A DNA stretch of 17,144 bases from Christensenella sp. UBA7584 (GTDB lineage Bacteria; Bacillota; Clostridia; Christensenellales; UBA1242): NCBI GenBank assembly GCA_002477805.1, contig DLKQ01000035.1:1-17144 (forward strand), given 5' to 3'. A program made the translations under genes and the position numbers. Numbering within the stretch: the stretch's first letter is position 1; each line of letters starts with the position of its first letter. Shown piece by piece: positions 5,522 to 12,343 of the stretch. Below the pieces are notes generated by a model, which saw only the letters and a program-made list of their open reading frames with translations, ran no database searches and was not told the DNA's origin.

Positions 5522-7741
5522 TTAGTCGCCATCTTTGGTTTTGTTTTTATTTTTTTCTTTTGGAGTAGAACCATCTTCTTCTCTTATTACAGTCTTTTCA
5601 ACTTTTTTTGGTTCTACTTCTTTTTGCTTTTCAGCACCCTTAGTTTCTGTTTCGCTTACATCGTCAGTTTCAGATGATAATTGTTCTTTTTTACCTTCAA
5701 AAGCTATAATTGCTTTTTCTCGTAAAAGTCTCAATTTTTCCTCTTCTTCTTTTTTAGTATCTTCTTCTTTTTGAACTTTTAAGTGTCTCGCTTCTTCATT
5801 TTCTTTTTCTTTTGCTTTTTCACGCTTGTTGATTGCCTCGATAACTTCTTCTGCTGTCTTTCCCCCTAAAATCATATCAACTTCGCTTGAATAAATTGTT
5901 TCTTTTTCAAGTAGGACTTGAACCATAACTTCAAGCTGGTCACGGTGATTTTCAATAGTTTGAATAGCATTTTTGAGACTTTTTTCAACAAGGGTTTTGA
6001 TTTCACTATCAATAAGTTCAGCTGTCTTTTCACTTATATTATTGTGAGCTTGGAAGTCTCTTCCAAGGAATACTTCCCCCTCTCCAGCATAGCATACAGG
6101 GCCAAGTTTGTCACTCATACCATACTCTGTTACCATTGCTCTTGCAATTTTTGTTGCTTGCTTAATGTCGTTACTTGCGCCTGTTGCATAACGCTTGTAT
6201 ATAATTAACTCTGCAGCACGACCACCCATTGCAACATCAATTTGGTCTTCTAGTTGTTCTTTAGTGTATTGAGTCATATCCTCTTCTGGTGAAGGTGATG
6301 TATACCCTCCAGCCATACCTCTTGGCACAATACTAACCTCGTGAACTTCTAATTTAACATTTTTTCTTGTTCTACTAACAATTGCGTGTCCAGCTTCGTG
6401 ATAAGCTGTATTCTTTTTGTCCGCAGGACTAACCGCAGCACTCTTTCGCTGTGGCCCCATTGCAACTTTTATGATACCTTCCATTATATCATTTTGGGTA
6501 ATAATAGACCTTTCTCCACGAGCAGCTAAAATTGCAGCTTCGTTGATAATATTCTCAATATCAGCACCAGTAGTACCTGGACTAAGATGCCTTGCAATTC
6601 CAGTATAATTTATGTTTTTCGCCATTGGCTTATCTTTTGTATAAAGCATTAAAATCTTTTCTCTAGCTTTTACATCAGGATAACCAACAGTGATTCTTCG
6701 GTCAAATCTTCCAGCTCTTAGAAGTGCTGGGTCAAGAACATCTGGTCTGTTGGTTGCCGCAATTACAATAATTCCTGTACTGCTTTCAAATCCGTCCATT
6801 TGAACAAGAAGTTGGTTTAGAGTTTGTTCTCTCTCGTCATTTGTGTTGCCAAGGCCAGCACCACGTTGACGACCAACAGCATCAATTTCATCAATAAAAA
6901 TTAGACAAGGGCTATTTTTCTTTGCTGTTTCAAACAAATCTCTAACACGCGCTGCTCCAACCCCAACGAACATTTCAACAAAATCACTTCCAGTAATTGA
7001 GAAGAATGGCACACCGGCCTCTCCCGCAATAGCTTTTCCCAAAAGAGTTTTTCCCGTTCCCGGTGGACCAACCATTAAAACACCTTTTGGAATTCTTGCA
7101 CCAAGGTCAGTAAACTTTTTAGGATTTTTCAAGAACTCTACAATTTCTTGCATTTCTTTCTTCTCTTCTTCACACCCAGCAACATCTTTAAAACGAACTT
7201 TTAGGTTTGTTTCTACTCTAGCTTTGTTGCGTCCAAAATCCATATTTTTTCCGCTCATTTTGTTGAAAGCTCTAAAGATGAACACTGCCATACCAATAAT
7301 TAAAGCAATGTACACAAAAGGCCAAATCTTAGAAAGCCAACTTTCGCCTTTTTGTTGACCGTCATACCATATCTGTTTTTCTGGTGTAGCTTGGTTAGTT
7401 TCATTGTACTCTTGAATTCTCTCTTTCAAACTACTAATATCCTGAGATACATTCACCGTAAAATAAAAATCATACACTGCACCATTTTTTGATTTAAAAT
7501 CATCAATTTTAACTTTATTTTTCTCTGAACCCTGTTTGTAAACACCCCTAACTGTGTCACCATAAAAATACACACCAGCAATTTGCTCATTTGCAAAAGC
7601 TGTATCAAATTCTTGCGCCGTAATTTTTTTGTCATCATTTTGTGGCAAAAATGAAACCACAATTAGAATAATCAAAAAAACACAAAGAAGCACAGTAAAA
7701 AAAGGAAATTGCTTTTTAGGCTCAATTTTGTTTTGTTCCAA
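5522..7741 (-). CDS. ftsH: ATP-dependent zinc metalloprotease FtsH
   Basis: Membrane-anchored hexameric AAA+ protease that degrades misassembled membrane and regulatory proteins. In 739 aa: first membrane helix about 13-33, extracytoplasmic domain to about 138, second helix about 139-157, AAA module with Walker A GPPGTGKT (225-232), Walker B IFIDEIDA (281-288) and an SRH-like RPDVLDPALLRAGRFDR. The zinc site is HEAGH (448-452) with the third ligand expected at D525 in GASNDIKQAT. The start is TTG at 7741: GGAGGA is 6 bases upstream and no ATG is available nearby. Most FtsH proteins are about 600-660 aa; the extra length is a Lys/Glu-rich, probably disordered tail from about residue 640 to 739. 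It has its own promoter at 7801-7773 and no obvious terminator after it. Confidence 0.98.
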   Translation of the reverse strand: MEQNKIEPKKQFPFFTVLLCVFLIILIVVSFLPQNDDKKITAQEFDTAFANEQIAGVYFYGDTVRGVYKQGSEKNKVKIDDFKSKNGAVYDFYFTVNVSQDISSLKERIQEYNETNQATPEKQIWYDGQQKGESWLSKIWPFVYIALIIGMAVFIFRAFNKMSGKNMDFGRNKARVETNLKVRFKDVAGCEEEKKEMQEIVEFLKNPKKFTDLGARIPKGVLMVGPPGTGKTLLGKAIAGEAGVPFFSITGSDFVEMFVGVGAARVRDLFETAKKNSPCLIFIDEIDAVGRQRGAGLGNTNDEREQTLNQLLVQMDGFESSTGIIVIAATNRPDVLDPALLRAGRFDRRITVGYPDVKAREKILMLYTKDKPMAKNINYTGIARHLSPGTTGADIENIINEAAILAARGERSIITQNDIMEGIIKVAMGPQRKSAAVSPADKKNTAYHEAGHAIVSRTRKNVKLEVHEVSIVPRGMAGGYTSPSPEEDMTQYTKEQLEDQIDVAMGGRAAELIIYKRYATGASNDIKQATKIARAMVTEYGMSDKLGPVCYAGEGEVFLGRDFQAHNNISEKTAELIDSEIKTLVEKSLKNAIQTIENHRDQLEVMVQVLLEKETIYSSEVDMILGGKTAEEVIEAINKREKAKEKENEEARHLKVQKEEDTKKEEEEKLRLLREKAIIAFEGKKEQLSSETDDVSETETKGAEKQKEVEPKKVEKTVIREEDGSTPKEKNKNKTKDGD

Positions 7742-7772
7742 TTATTTTCCTCCAAAAATAAGTTTGCTTAAT

Positions 7773-7801
7773 ATTATATCACTATCTTATGCAAAAAGCA
7801 A
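7773..7801 (-). promoter_or_regulatory. Extended -10 promoter of ftsH
   Basis: TTGCTT (7801-7796) and TATAAT (7778-7773) are 17 bases apart, with TGA in front of the -10 box. The predicted start near 7766 gives a leader of about 25 bases carrying GGAGGA and the TTG start. The -35 box is a partial match, compensated by the extended -10. A palindrome lies just upstream. Confidence 0.7.
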
Positions 7802-7803
7802 AT

Positions 7804-7815
7804 GGTTTTAAAACC
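7804..7815. repeat. 12-bp palindrome next to the ftsH -35 box
   Basis: GGTTTTAAAACC is a perfect palindrome ending 2 bases before the -35 hexamer of the ftsH promoter. The spot suits a regulator-binding site, but it matches no operator I can name (it is not a CIRCE or CtsR box), and A/T palindromes arise by chance in such sequence. Confidence 0.3.
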
Positions 7816-7946
7816 TTTTCAAATCTAATTTGATATTTTTGTGCAAGCAAATTAGTTTCTCAAAACCAATTTTAACCTTTTTTGTTTCATTTTATTACTA
7901 AATTTGTAAAAATTGTATTTTTAGCAGACTCGCCTTTGCTTGCAAA

Positions 7947-7983
7947 AACGCTAGATAAAATCTGATAATGATTAACGCTAGAT
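7947..7983. repeat. Direct repeat AACGCTAGAT, two copies 27 bases apart
   Basis: AACGCTAGAT occurs at 7947-7956 and again at 7974-7983, in the middle of the spoIVA-ftsH gap. With only two 10-base copies this could be chance or a remnant of a local duplication. Confidence 0.4.
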
Positions 7984-8047
7984 TACAACGCCACTGTGCG
8001 AAAAGTTGCACACAACACTAGTAAAAAGTATTAAGCATTTATAAAAC

Positions 8048-8095
8048 AAAAAACCACACCTTTGAAAAATTTTGTTCAAAAAGTGCTGGTTTTTT
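8048..8095 (-). terminator. Long imperfect hairpin, likely terminator after spoIVA
   Basis: The outer 9-bp stem (8048-8056 with 8087-8095) continues, past a bulged base, into 3 bp (CAC/GTG) and a further 6 bp (TTTGAA/TTCAAA) closing an 8-base loop. On the minus strand it ends GGTTTTTTGTTTT. It stands about 190 bases after the spoIVA stop, the only good terminator between spoIVA and ftsH. It could also work on plus-strand transcripts. Confidence 0.6.
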
Positions 8096-8197
8096 ACATT
8101 TTAACATATCATCTCTTTTGAGTTCTTGGTTTGTCTCCATTTTTCTAAATTTCTACACCTAAAACCTAATCCTTACACAAAGCAAGTTATCTTTAGC

Positions 8198-8232
8198 AAT
8201 TTTTAAATTTTTTTGCAATAAATTTAAAAATT
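8198..8232. repeat. 13-bp A/T-only inverted repeat after spoIVA
   Basis: AATTTTTAAATTT (8198-8210) and AAATTTAAAAATT (8220-8232) are perfect inverted copies around a 9-base centre. There is no T-tract on the minus strand right after it, so it is not a standard terminator. It could form a 3'-end stem protecting the spoIVA message, or be a product of base composition. Confidence 0.45.
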
Positions 8233-8287
8233 ACAGTAATTTAACTAAAGTCCATATTTCTGTTTTGTTAAAGATAAATAGAGAGTA

Positions 8288-9763
8288 TTAAAGTAAAATA
8301 CATATTATTCCACCTTTCCCCTCATTAACAATTCTGGTTAGAGTTTTTCGCATTTTCTTTTGAGCTTCAACAGGCATAGCATTAACCTTTCCACTAAGAC
8401 CTTCCGTCATAAGCTGTTGCATAGATTTTCCGAACATATTTGTATCCCAAATTCCATTTGGATTAGTTTTGCTTTGTTCAGACAAATAAGAAACCAAATC
8501 TTGCGACTGCTCTTGCGAACCAACCATTGGACTGATTTCTGTTTCAAGGTCTACACGCATAATATGAAGACTTGGAGCGGTGGCTCTAAGTTTTACGCCC
8601 CACCTACCACCACCTTGTTTTACAATTTCAGGTTCTTCAAAAGACATTTCTTCAATACTTGGAAGTACAACGCCATAACCAGTTTCCTGAACTTGCGTAA
8701 GTGCATCTTTTAATTTGTCATATTCTTGTTTAGCTTTTGCAAGCCCCTTCATTTGAGCGACTAGTTCAAAGTCATCTTTTATTTCCATTCCACATTGAAG
8801 GCTAAGAACTTCGTAGAAAAGTCCATTTTTTGGAACAAGGTCAAAGATTATTTTCCCCTTTCCAAGTTCTACATTTGAAAACATCAGAGGCTCAAATCTT
8901 TCACTTTGAGCAAACAAAACTTTACCTTTATCAAAATCTCCTATTTTTTCAACACCTTCAGCCGATTTTTTCAGTTCATTAGAGATTTCTTGAATAATTG
9001 GGTTATCAAATTCAAGTGCAGTTATCCAGGAAGGCATTTTGAGTTCAATACCAACCAAAGTGAACTCATTTAGCACTTTTTCAAACACTTGGCCAACCTC
9101 TTTTTCACCCATTTCGGTTGCATTTAGAGCGACAACGCCAACATTATATTTTTTAGAGAGTGATTTTGTAAGTTCAACTGTACCTTCCGCTTTTGGGTCT
9201 TTTGAGTTTACCACAACAACAAAAGGCTTTTTACATTCTTTCAGTTCCTTCACAATTCTATTTTCAACAGGAACAAAATTCTCTCTAGGAATTTCACCAA
9301 ATGAGCCATCTGTCGTCATAAGAATTGCTATTGTTGAATGTTCTGTAATTACTTTGCGTGTTCCGAATTCAGCAGCCTCTTCAAAAGGCATTGGTTCTTT
9401 GCTCCAAGGTGTCTTCACCATTCTCGGCTTTTTATCCTCTTCGTGTCCAGTAGCACCTGGAACAAAATATCCAACACAATCAACCATTTTAACATTCATC
9501 GAAACATTACCCTCAAGCTCAACTGGCACACTTTCAGCCGGAACAAATTTTGGCTGAGTTGTCATAATTGTTGTTCCATCTGCACTCTGAGGTAATTCAT
9601 CTATTGCACAAACTTTTGCGTTTTTATTGGAAATTTTTGGAATAACAAATTCTTCCATAAAGCGCGATATAAAAGTTGATTTTCCAACACGTACAGGGCC
9701 AACAACACCTACATATATATCTCCACTTGTTCGAGTGGCTATATCTTCATAAACATTTTTCAT
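8288..9763 (-). CDS. spoIVA: Stage IV sporulation protein A (spore coat morphogenetic ATPase)
   Basis: SpoIVA polymerises on the outer forespore membrane with ATP hydrolysis and forms the basement layer of the spore coat; it is made in the mother cell. The 491-aa length matches the family (492 aa in Bacillus subtilis). Walker A GPVRVGKST is at residues 22-30. The TTIMTTQPKFVP segment carries the sensor-type threonines, and MVDCVGYFVPGATG is the Walker B region. The C-terminus ends in a hydrophobic GGIICILL, in line with the end of the protein needed for membrane/SpoVM docking in Bacillus. The ATG at 9763 has AAAGGAGA 5 bases upstream. A sigma-E-type promoter lies just before it, so it is a single-gene mother-cell transcript. 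All key motifs look intact, suggesting the host still sporulates or did so recently. Confidence 0.98.
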   Translation of the reverse strand: MKNVYEDIATRTSGDIYVGVVGPVRVGKSTFISRFMEEFVIPKISNKNAKVCAIDELPQSADGTTIMTTQPKFVPAESVPVELEGNVSMNVKMVDCVGYFVPGATGHEEDKKPRMVKTPWSKEPMPFEEAAEFGTRKVITEHSTIAILMTTDGSFGEIPRENFVPVENRIVKELKECKKPFVVVVNSKDPKAEGTVELTKSLSKKYNVGVVALNATEMGEKEVGQVFEKVLNEFTLVGIELKMPSWITALEFDNPIIQEISNELKKSAEGVEKIGDFDKGKVLFAQSERFEPLMFSNVELGKGKIIFDLVPKNGLFYEVLSLQCGMEIKDDFELVAQMKGLAKAKQEYDKLKDALTQVQETGYGVVLPSIEEMSFEEPEIVKQGGGRWGVKLRATAPSLHIMRVDLETEISPMVGSQEQSQDLVSYLSEQSKTNPNGIWDTNMFGKSMQQLMTEGLSGKVNAMPVEAQKKMRKTLTRIVNEGKGGIICILL

Positions 9764-9789
9764 AAAGCTCTCCTTTTTGCTAATAGTAA

Positions 9790-9818
9790 AGAATATGAAA
9801 AATTTCGGAATAATATGA
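9790..9818 (-). promoter_or_regulatory. Sigma-E-like promoter of spoIVA
   Basis: On the minus strand TCATATT (9818-9812) matches the sigma-E -35 consensus kmATATT fully. After exactly 14 bases comes CATATTCT (9797-9790), which keeps CATA and the final T of the -10 consensus CATACAmT. The predicted start near 9783 gives a leader of about 20 bases ending in AAAGGAGA. No sigma-A-like pair is seen here. spoIVA is a known member of the sigma-E regulon in Bacillus. Confidence 0.65.
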
Positions 9819-9823
9819 AAAAA

Positions 9824-9843
9824 AGTTCCAAATTTTTGGAACT
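9824..9843 (-). terminator. Terminator of the 529-aa gene
   Basis: An 8-9-bp stem (AGTTCCAA with TTGGAACT) is followed on the minus strand by seven T residues, starting 4 bases after the stop at 9847. It is one of the clearest intrinsic terminators in the window and directly precedes the spoIVA promoter, isolating the two genes. Confidence 0.85.
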
Positions 9844-9846
9844 ATT

Positions 9847-11436
9847 TTAAAAACTTACTTCATTATTTTTAGGAACTATCAAACCCTTTTCAAGTTTAAT
9901 TTCATTTTTAAGCACATCAGCATCAAGAGTGAGATCTGTTTTTAAGTTTTTCATTTCTATATCATTTAACATCATTTCATTAAATACAATTCGAGTTTGT
10001 TTTTTTGAAAGATTTTTATTCTTCCCCTTTTCAAGCCCATTATAGAGTTCATCAACACTTTCAAACTCCTTTTCTTTAAAATTAATACAGGATTCCAGTA
10101 TAGCTTTAGCTGTTTTTGTGTCTATAGCTAAAATTACAGCATCATTTGTATCAAATTTATTACACCTCAAACTCACAACTGAGTCTTCTTTCCATTTTTC
10201 GTTCTCCTCTAAAATAGGTGTATTAATCTCAAGAAAATCACCATCTTTCAAGATTATAAAGCATTTTTTCGTGCACATACAATTAACACAGTTATCCGCT
10301 TGGGCAATCTTCGGCGTAATCTTTTTTTCGTAGCCATACTTCGCCTCAGTAAGTTTTCCAATTTCATTAAGTGGTTTTATATTTAATTTTTTTGGAGAAA
10401 AATTTTCTATATCTTCTACATCTTCAATGGATATTTTTCCATTAATAATACTTTTTAATTCTAAATCAGAATCGCCATATGTAACCTGCCTTATCTTTTC
10501 TCTTTTTCTTTCCCACTCCTTCTTTTGTTTTTGCTCACTATTACTTTGATTTACTTTTTCTATTGCAGGCCTCATAGCTAATACGAACTGTTCGGGTGTT
10601 ATCAAGAAATCAAATTTTCCATTTTTAAAATTAATTTGAGAATTTGTAACACCAAATGCTAGTGCCACTGATAAATTTTCGAGAACAAATTTTGCTCTTG
10701 GCGGAGCTGATTTATCATATAAAAAATCTGTTAAATTTTTAAGCTGATGGTCATCAACACTCTTATTTGAAACAAAAAAATTAGAAAAAAGTCTTGTTGT
10801 ATTGTCTTTCACAGAAATAGTTAAACTATTGATATATGGCTCAAAAATTTCATCTCCAAATAAATTTCTATTTTTTTTATTTAAGAAAAAATCGCTAAAA
10901 GAACGAAATTCAACATTAGTACTAAAAGCACTAGGTTTATCTTTTAGCGGAGCATAACTCACGTGATATACCTGAGACAAAACTTCTTGAGTTTCTGATT
11001 TTGTATAGCCAAGACTTTGCATAAATTTTGCAGTTTCTTTGAGTAATAAGTCAACCATTTTCTGTCCGAAACAATGTGAAAAAATATTAATATTACGCAT
11101 ATTTTTTATAGCCTCATCAAACTCAAGTCTTTTCCCGTTTTGTGAAATATTTTGCTCAAAAAGTTTTAACAACCCTTCATCAACGAACGCATTAAATCCG
11201 TATTTATAACAGGCGGAATATATGTCAACATAATTAGCATTAACTCCGAGCAATTTTTGAGTTAGTGAACCCAAATAATTTGCTTCTCTATCATCTCGAG
11301 TATTAGCACCACCAAAACATAGAACAACAGGTTTTTTTAATGAAATTTCGCTGGTATCAACTTTTTTCCAGTTAAAATTATCTTTGTCATCAACCCGTTT
11401 TCCAAATTCTATGTGATTTTTTTCCTTATAAGCCAA
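9847..11436 (-). CDS. 529-aa protein of unknown function, alpha/beta-hydrolase-like N-terminus with a Cys elbow
   Basis: I do not recognise the family. Residues 36-185 read like an alpha/beta-hydrolase core: a strand then GGAN (VVLCFGGANTRDD, 37-49) in the oxyanion position, a strand then S-H-C122-F-G (NINIFSHCFG, 115-124) fitting the small-x-nucleophile-x-small elbow with Cys in place of Ser, then HVSYAPL and FRSFSD182. H230 in SVDDH is a candidate third member. A charged coiled-coil-like segment (about 293-318) leads to a second domain with a tight cysteine cluster, C383, C386, C388, C392. No signal peptide or membrane helix, so probably cytosolic. The start is TTG at 11436, about 10 bases after AAAAGGA, with no ATG in frame until residue 113. 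It is a single-gene transcript between ftsZ's unit and spoIVA; the hydrolase reading is an inference. Confidence 0.88.
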   Translation of the reverse strand: MAYKEKNHIEFGKRVDDKDNFNWKKVDTSEISLKKPVVLCFGGANTRDDREANYLGSLTQKLLGVNANYVDIYSACYKYGFNAFVDEGLLKLFEQNISQNGKRLEFDEAIKNMRNINIFSHCFGQKMVDLLLKETAKFMQSLGYTKSETQEVLSQVYHVSYAPLKDKPSAFSTNVEFRSFSDFFLNKKNRNLFGDEIFEPYINSLTISVKDNTTRLFSNFFVSNKSVDDHQLKNLTDFLYDKSAPPRAKFVLENLSVALAFGVTNSQINFKNGKFDFLITPEQFVLAMRPAIEKVNQSNSEQKQKKEWERKREKIRQVTYGDSDLELKSIINGKISIEDVEDIENFSPKKLNIKPLNEIGKLTEAKYGYEKKITPKIAQADNCVNCMCTKKCFIILKDGDFLEINTPILEENEKWKEDSVVSLRCNKFDTNDAVILAIDTKTAKAILESCINFKEKEFESVDELYNGLEKGKNKNLSKKQTRIVFNEMMLNDIEMKNLKTDLTLDADVLKNEIKLEKGLIVPKNNEVSF

Positions 11437-11463
11437 AACAATATTTTCCTTTTGATTTTTTTA

Positions 11464-11492
11464 AGAATAGCACAAATATACAAAAAAGTAAA
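11464..11492 (-). promoter_or_regulatory. Possible promoter of the 529-aa gene
   Basis: TTTACT (11492-11487) and TATTCT (11469-11464) are 17 bases apart, with TGC before the -10 box. The start would be near 11457, about 20 bases upstream of the TTG start codon. Both boxes are partial matches. Confidence 0.5.
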
Positions 11493-11548
11493 CAAATTTA
11501 GTTTAAAATAAGCTCATTTAGCAAAATAAAAAGTATTTTTATATCAGT

Positions 11549-11571
11549 AGCGAAAATAAACGATTTTCGCT
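11549..11571. repeat. 9-bp perfect stem-loop, no T-tract
   Basis: AGCGAAAAT (11549-11557) and ATTTTCGCT (11563-11571) pair fully around a 5-base loop. Neither strand has a run of T directly after it, so it is not a normal terminator. It lies about 57 bases upstream of the -35 box of the 529-aa gene and could be a structured RNA or a protein-binding site. Confidence 0.45.
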
Positions 11572-11857
11572 GTAAATTACAAATATAGTTAGTATTTTCA
11601 CTTGATTATTGCATAACAAAAGTTCAACTATACATAAATGATTTTTGTATATCTGCAAAGCCTTTTAGTACTCGCAACACAAAATAATGTTTTTCACATT
11701 GCATTTCTCTTTTACTTTTTTATATTTGAATTTTCATTTTTTTATTTTTTATCTTATTCTCTATCATTTAACTCATTTTTCACATTACTATGCTAATTTG
11801 CAAACCTTTTTCTGCTTACCTAAATTTAGCCACTACTTAAGTTTCTATTACAACAAA

Positions 11858-11878
11858 AAAAGAGCAATTAGCTCTTTT
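11858..11878 (-). terminator. Terminator of the murA-ftsQ-ftsA-ftsZ cluster
   Basis: An 8-bp stem, AAAAGAGC with GCTCTTTT around AATTA, is followed on the minus strand by TTTTTTTG. It begins 4 bases after the stop of the membrane protein gene and closes the division cluster. Confidence 0.85.
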
Positions 11879-11882
11879 AAAA

Positions 11883-12329
11883 TTATTTTACTTCAGCTTT
11901 CTCTTCTATTTTTTCTTGCTTTGCAAGTTTTTGTTCTTTATCTGACATAACAAGATATGTTATCATAACTGCGCAAAGAGCAAAGTTAATCAAAACAAGT
12001 ACAAATTGAAGCCACCCTGAAGCAAAGTCTTGGAATATTGTGCTTGCTGAAAGCACCAAGATAAGTATATTTATAACCAAAATTATTACACCAAATAGCA
12101 CTACCAGCCATTTACATATAAGACCCATAACTTCAGTTTTTCCTAGCAAGAAATAAACCAAAACTTGGACAAGAACAAAACCTGTTGAAATAACCATAAC
12201 TCCCCAAGCCCATTGTGTTTGCCCTGCAGTTGGAATAATTTTCCCAACACACAATATACTCAAAACTAACATAACAAGCGAAATTGACCCCATTACAATT
12301 TGCATAACCATACTTTTAGACATTTTCAT
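11883..12329 (-). CDS. Small four-helix membrane protein downstream of ftsZ
   Basis: A 148-aa protein with four hydrophobic segments at about residues 7-28, 42-62, 70-96 and 107-127, and a charged, Lys/Glu-rich C-terminal tail of about 20 residues. I do not recognise a family or any catalytic motif. It is not the SepF or YlmG expected after ftsZ in many Firmicutes: SepF is soluble and YlmG is shorter. The ATG at 12329 has AAAGGAGAT 7 bases upstream, and that site overlaps the few bases following the ftsZ stop, so the gene is co-transcribed and closely coupled with ftsZ. A second ATG two codons on is an equally possible start. A role in division is suggested only by position. Confidence 0.88.
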   Translation of the reverse strand: MKMSKSMVMQIVMGSISLVMLVLSILCVGKIIPTAGQTQWAWGVMVISTGFVLVQVLVYFLLGKTEVMGLICKWLVVLFGVIILVINILILVLSASTIFQDFASGWLQFVLVLINFALCAVMITYLVMSDKEQKLAKQEKIEEKAEVK

Positions 12330-12343
12330 AATATATATCTCCT

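Larger units (their letters stand above)
7742..8287. other. 546-base intergenic region between spoIVA and ftsH
   Basis: No credible gene on either strand. From the ftsH side it holds the ftsH ribosome site and promoter (7742-7801), a palindrome (7804-7815), a short direct repeat (7947-7983), a weak TGTGC/GCACA hairpin (7995-8012), a long terminator-like hairpin (8048-8095) and a 13-bp A/T inverted repeat (8198-8232). The rest is plain AT-rich sequence. It is the longest gap in the window; a small RNA between the spoIVA end and ftsH cannot be excluded, but nothing recognisable is seen. Confidence 0.6.
11437..11857. other. AT-rich intergenic region between the ftsZ unit and the 529-aa gene
   Basis: About 420 bases without a credible gene. 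It contains the promoter of the 529-aa gene at one end and a 9-bp perfect hairpin at 11549-11571. The stretch at 11690-11780 is very T-rich on the plus strand, with TTTTTCACATT twice, and gives an open plus-strand frame of low complexity (Phe/Leu/Tyr-rich) that I do not consider a gene. Confidence 0.6.

Noticed and set aside
7947..8232. CRISPR array or attachment site in the spoIVA-ftsH gap
   Set aside because: Only two 10-base direct repeats and unrelated hairpins; no regular repeat-spacer pattern, tRNA end or integrase.
9039..9557. 172-codon plus-strand frame opposite spoIVA
   Set aside because: It is the antisense shadow of a well-conserved spoIVA; no start signals or recognisable protein features.
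9847..11436. Phage or mobile-element origin for the 529-aa gene
   Set aside because: No integrase, repeats or attachment-like sites flank it, and its base composition looks like its neighbours.
11687..11950. 87-codon plus-strand frame
   Set aside because: Low-complexity Phe/Leu/Tyr-rich translation of a T-rich gap, running into the end of the membrane gene and through its terminator; no ribosome site.
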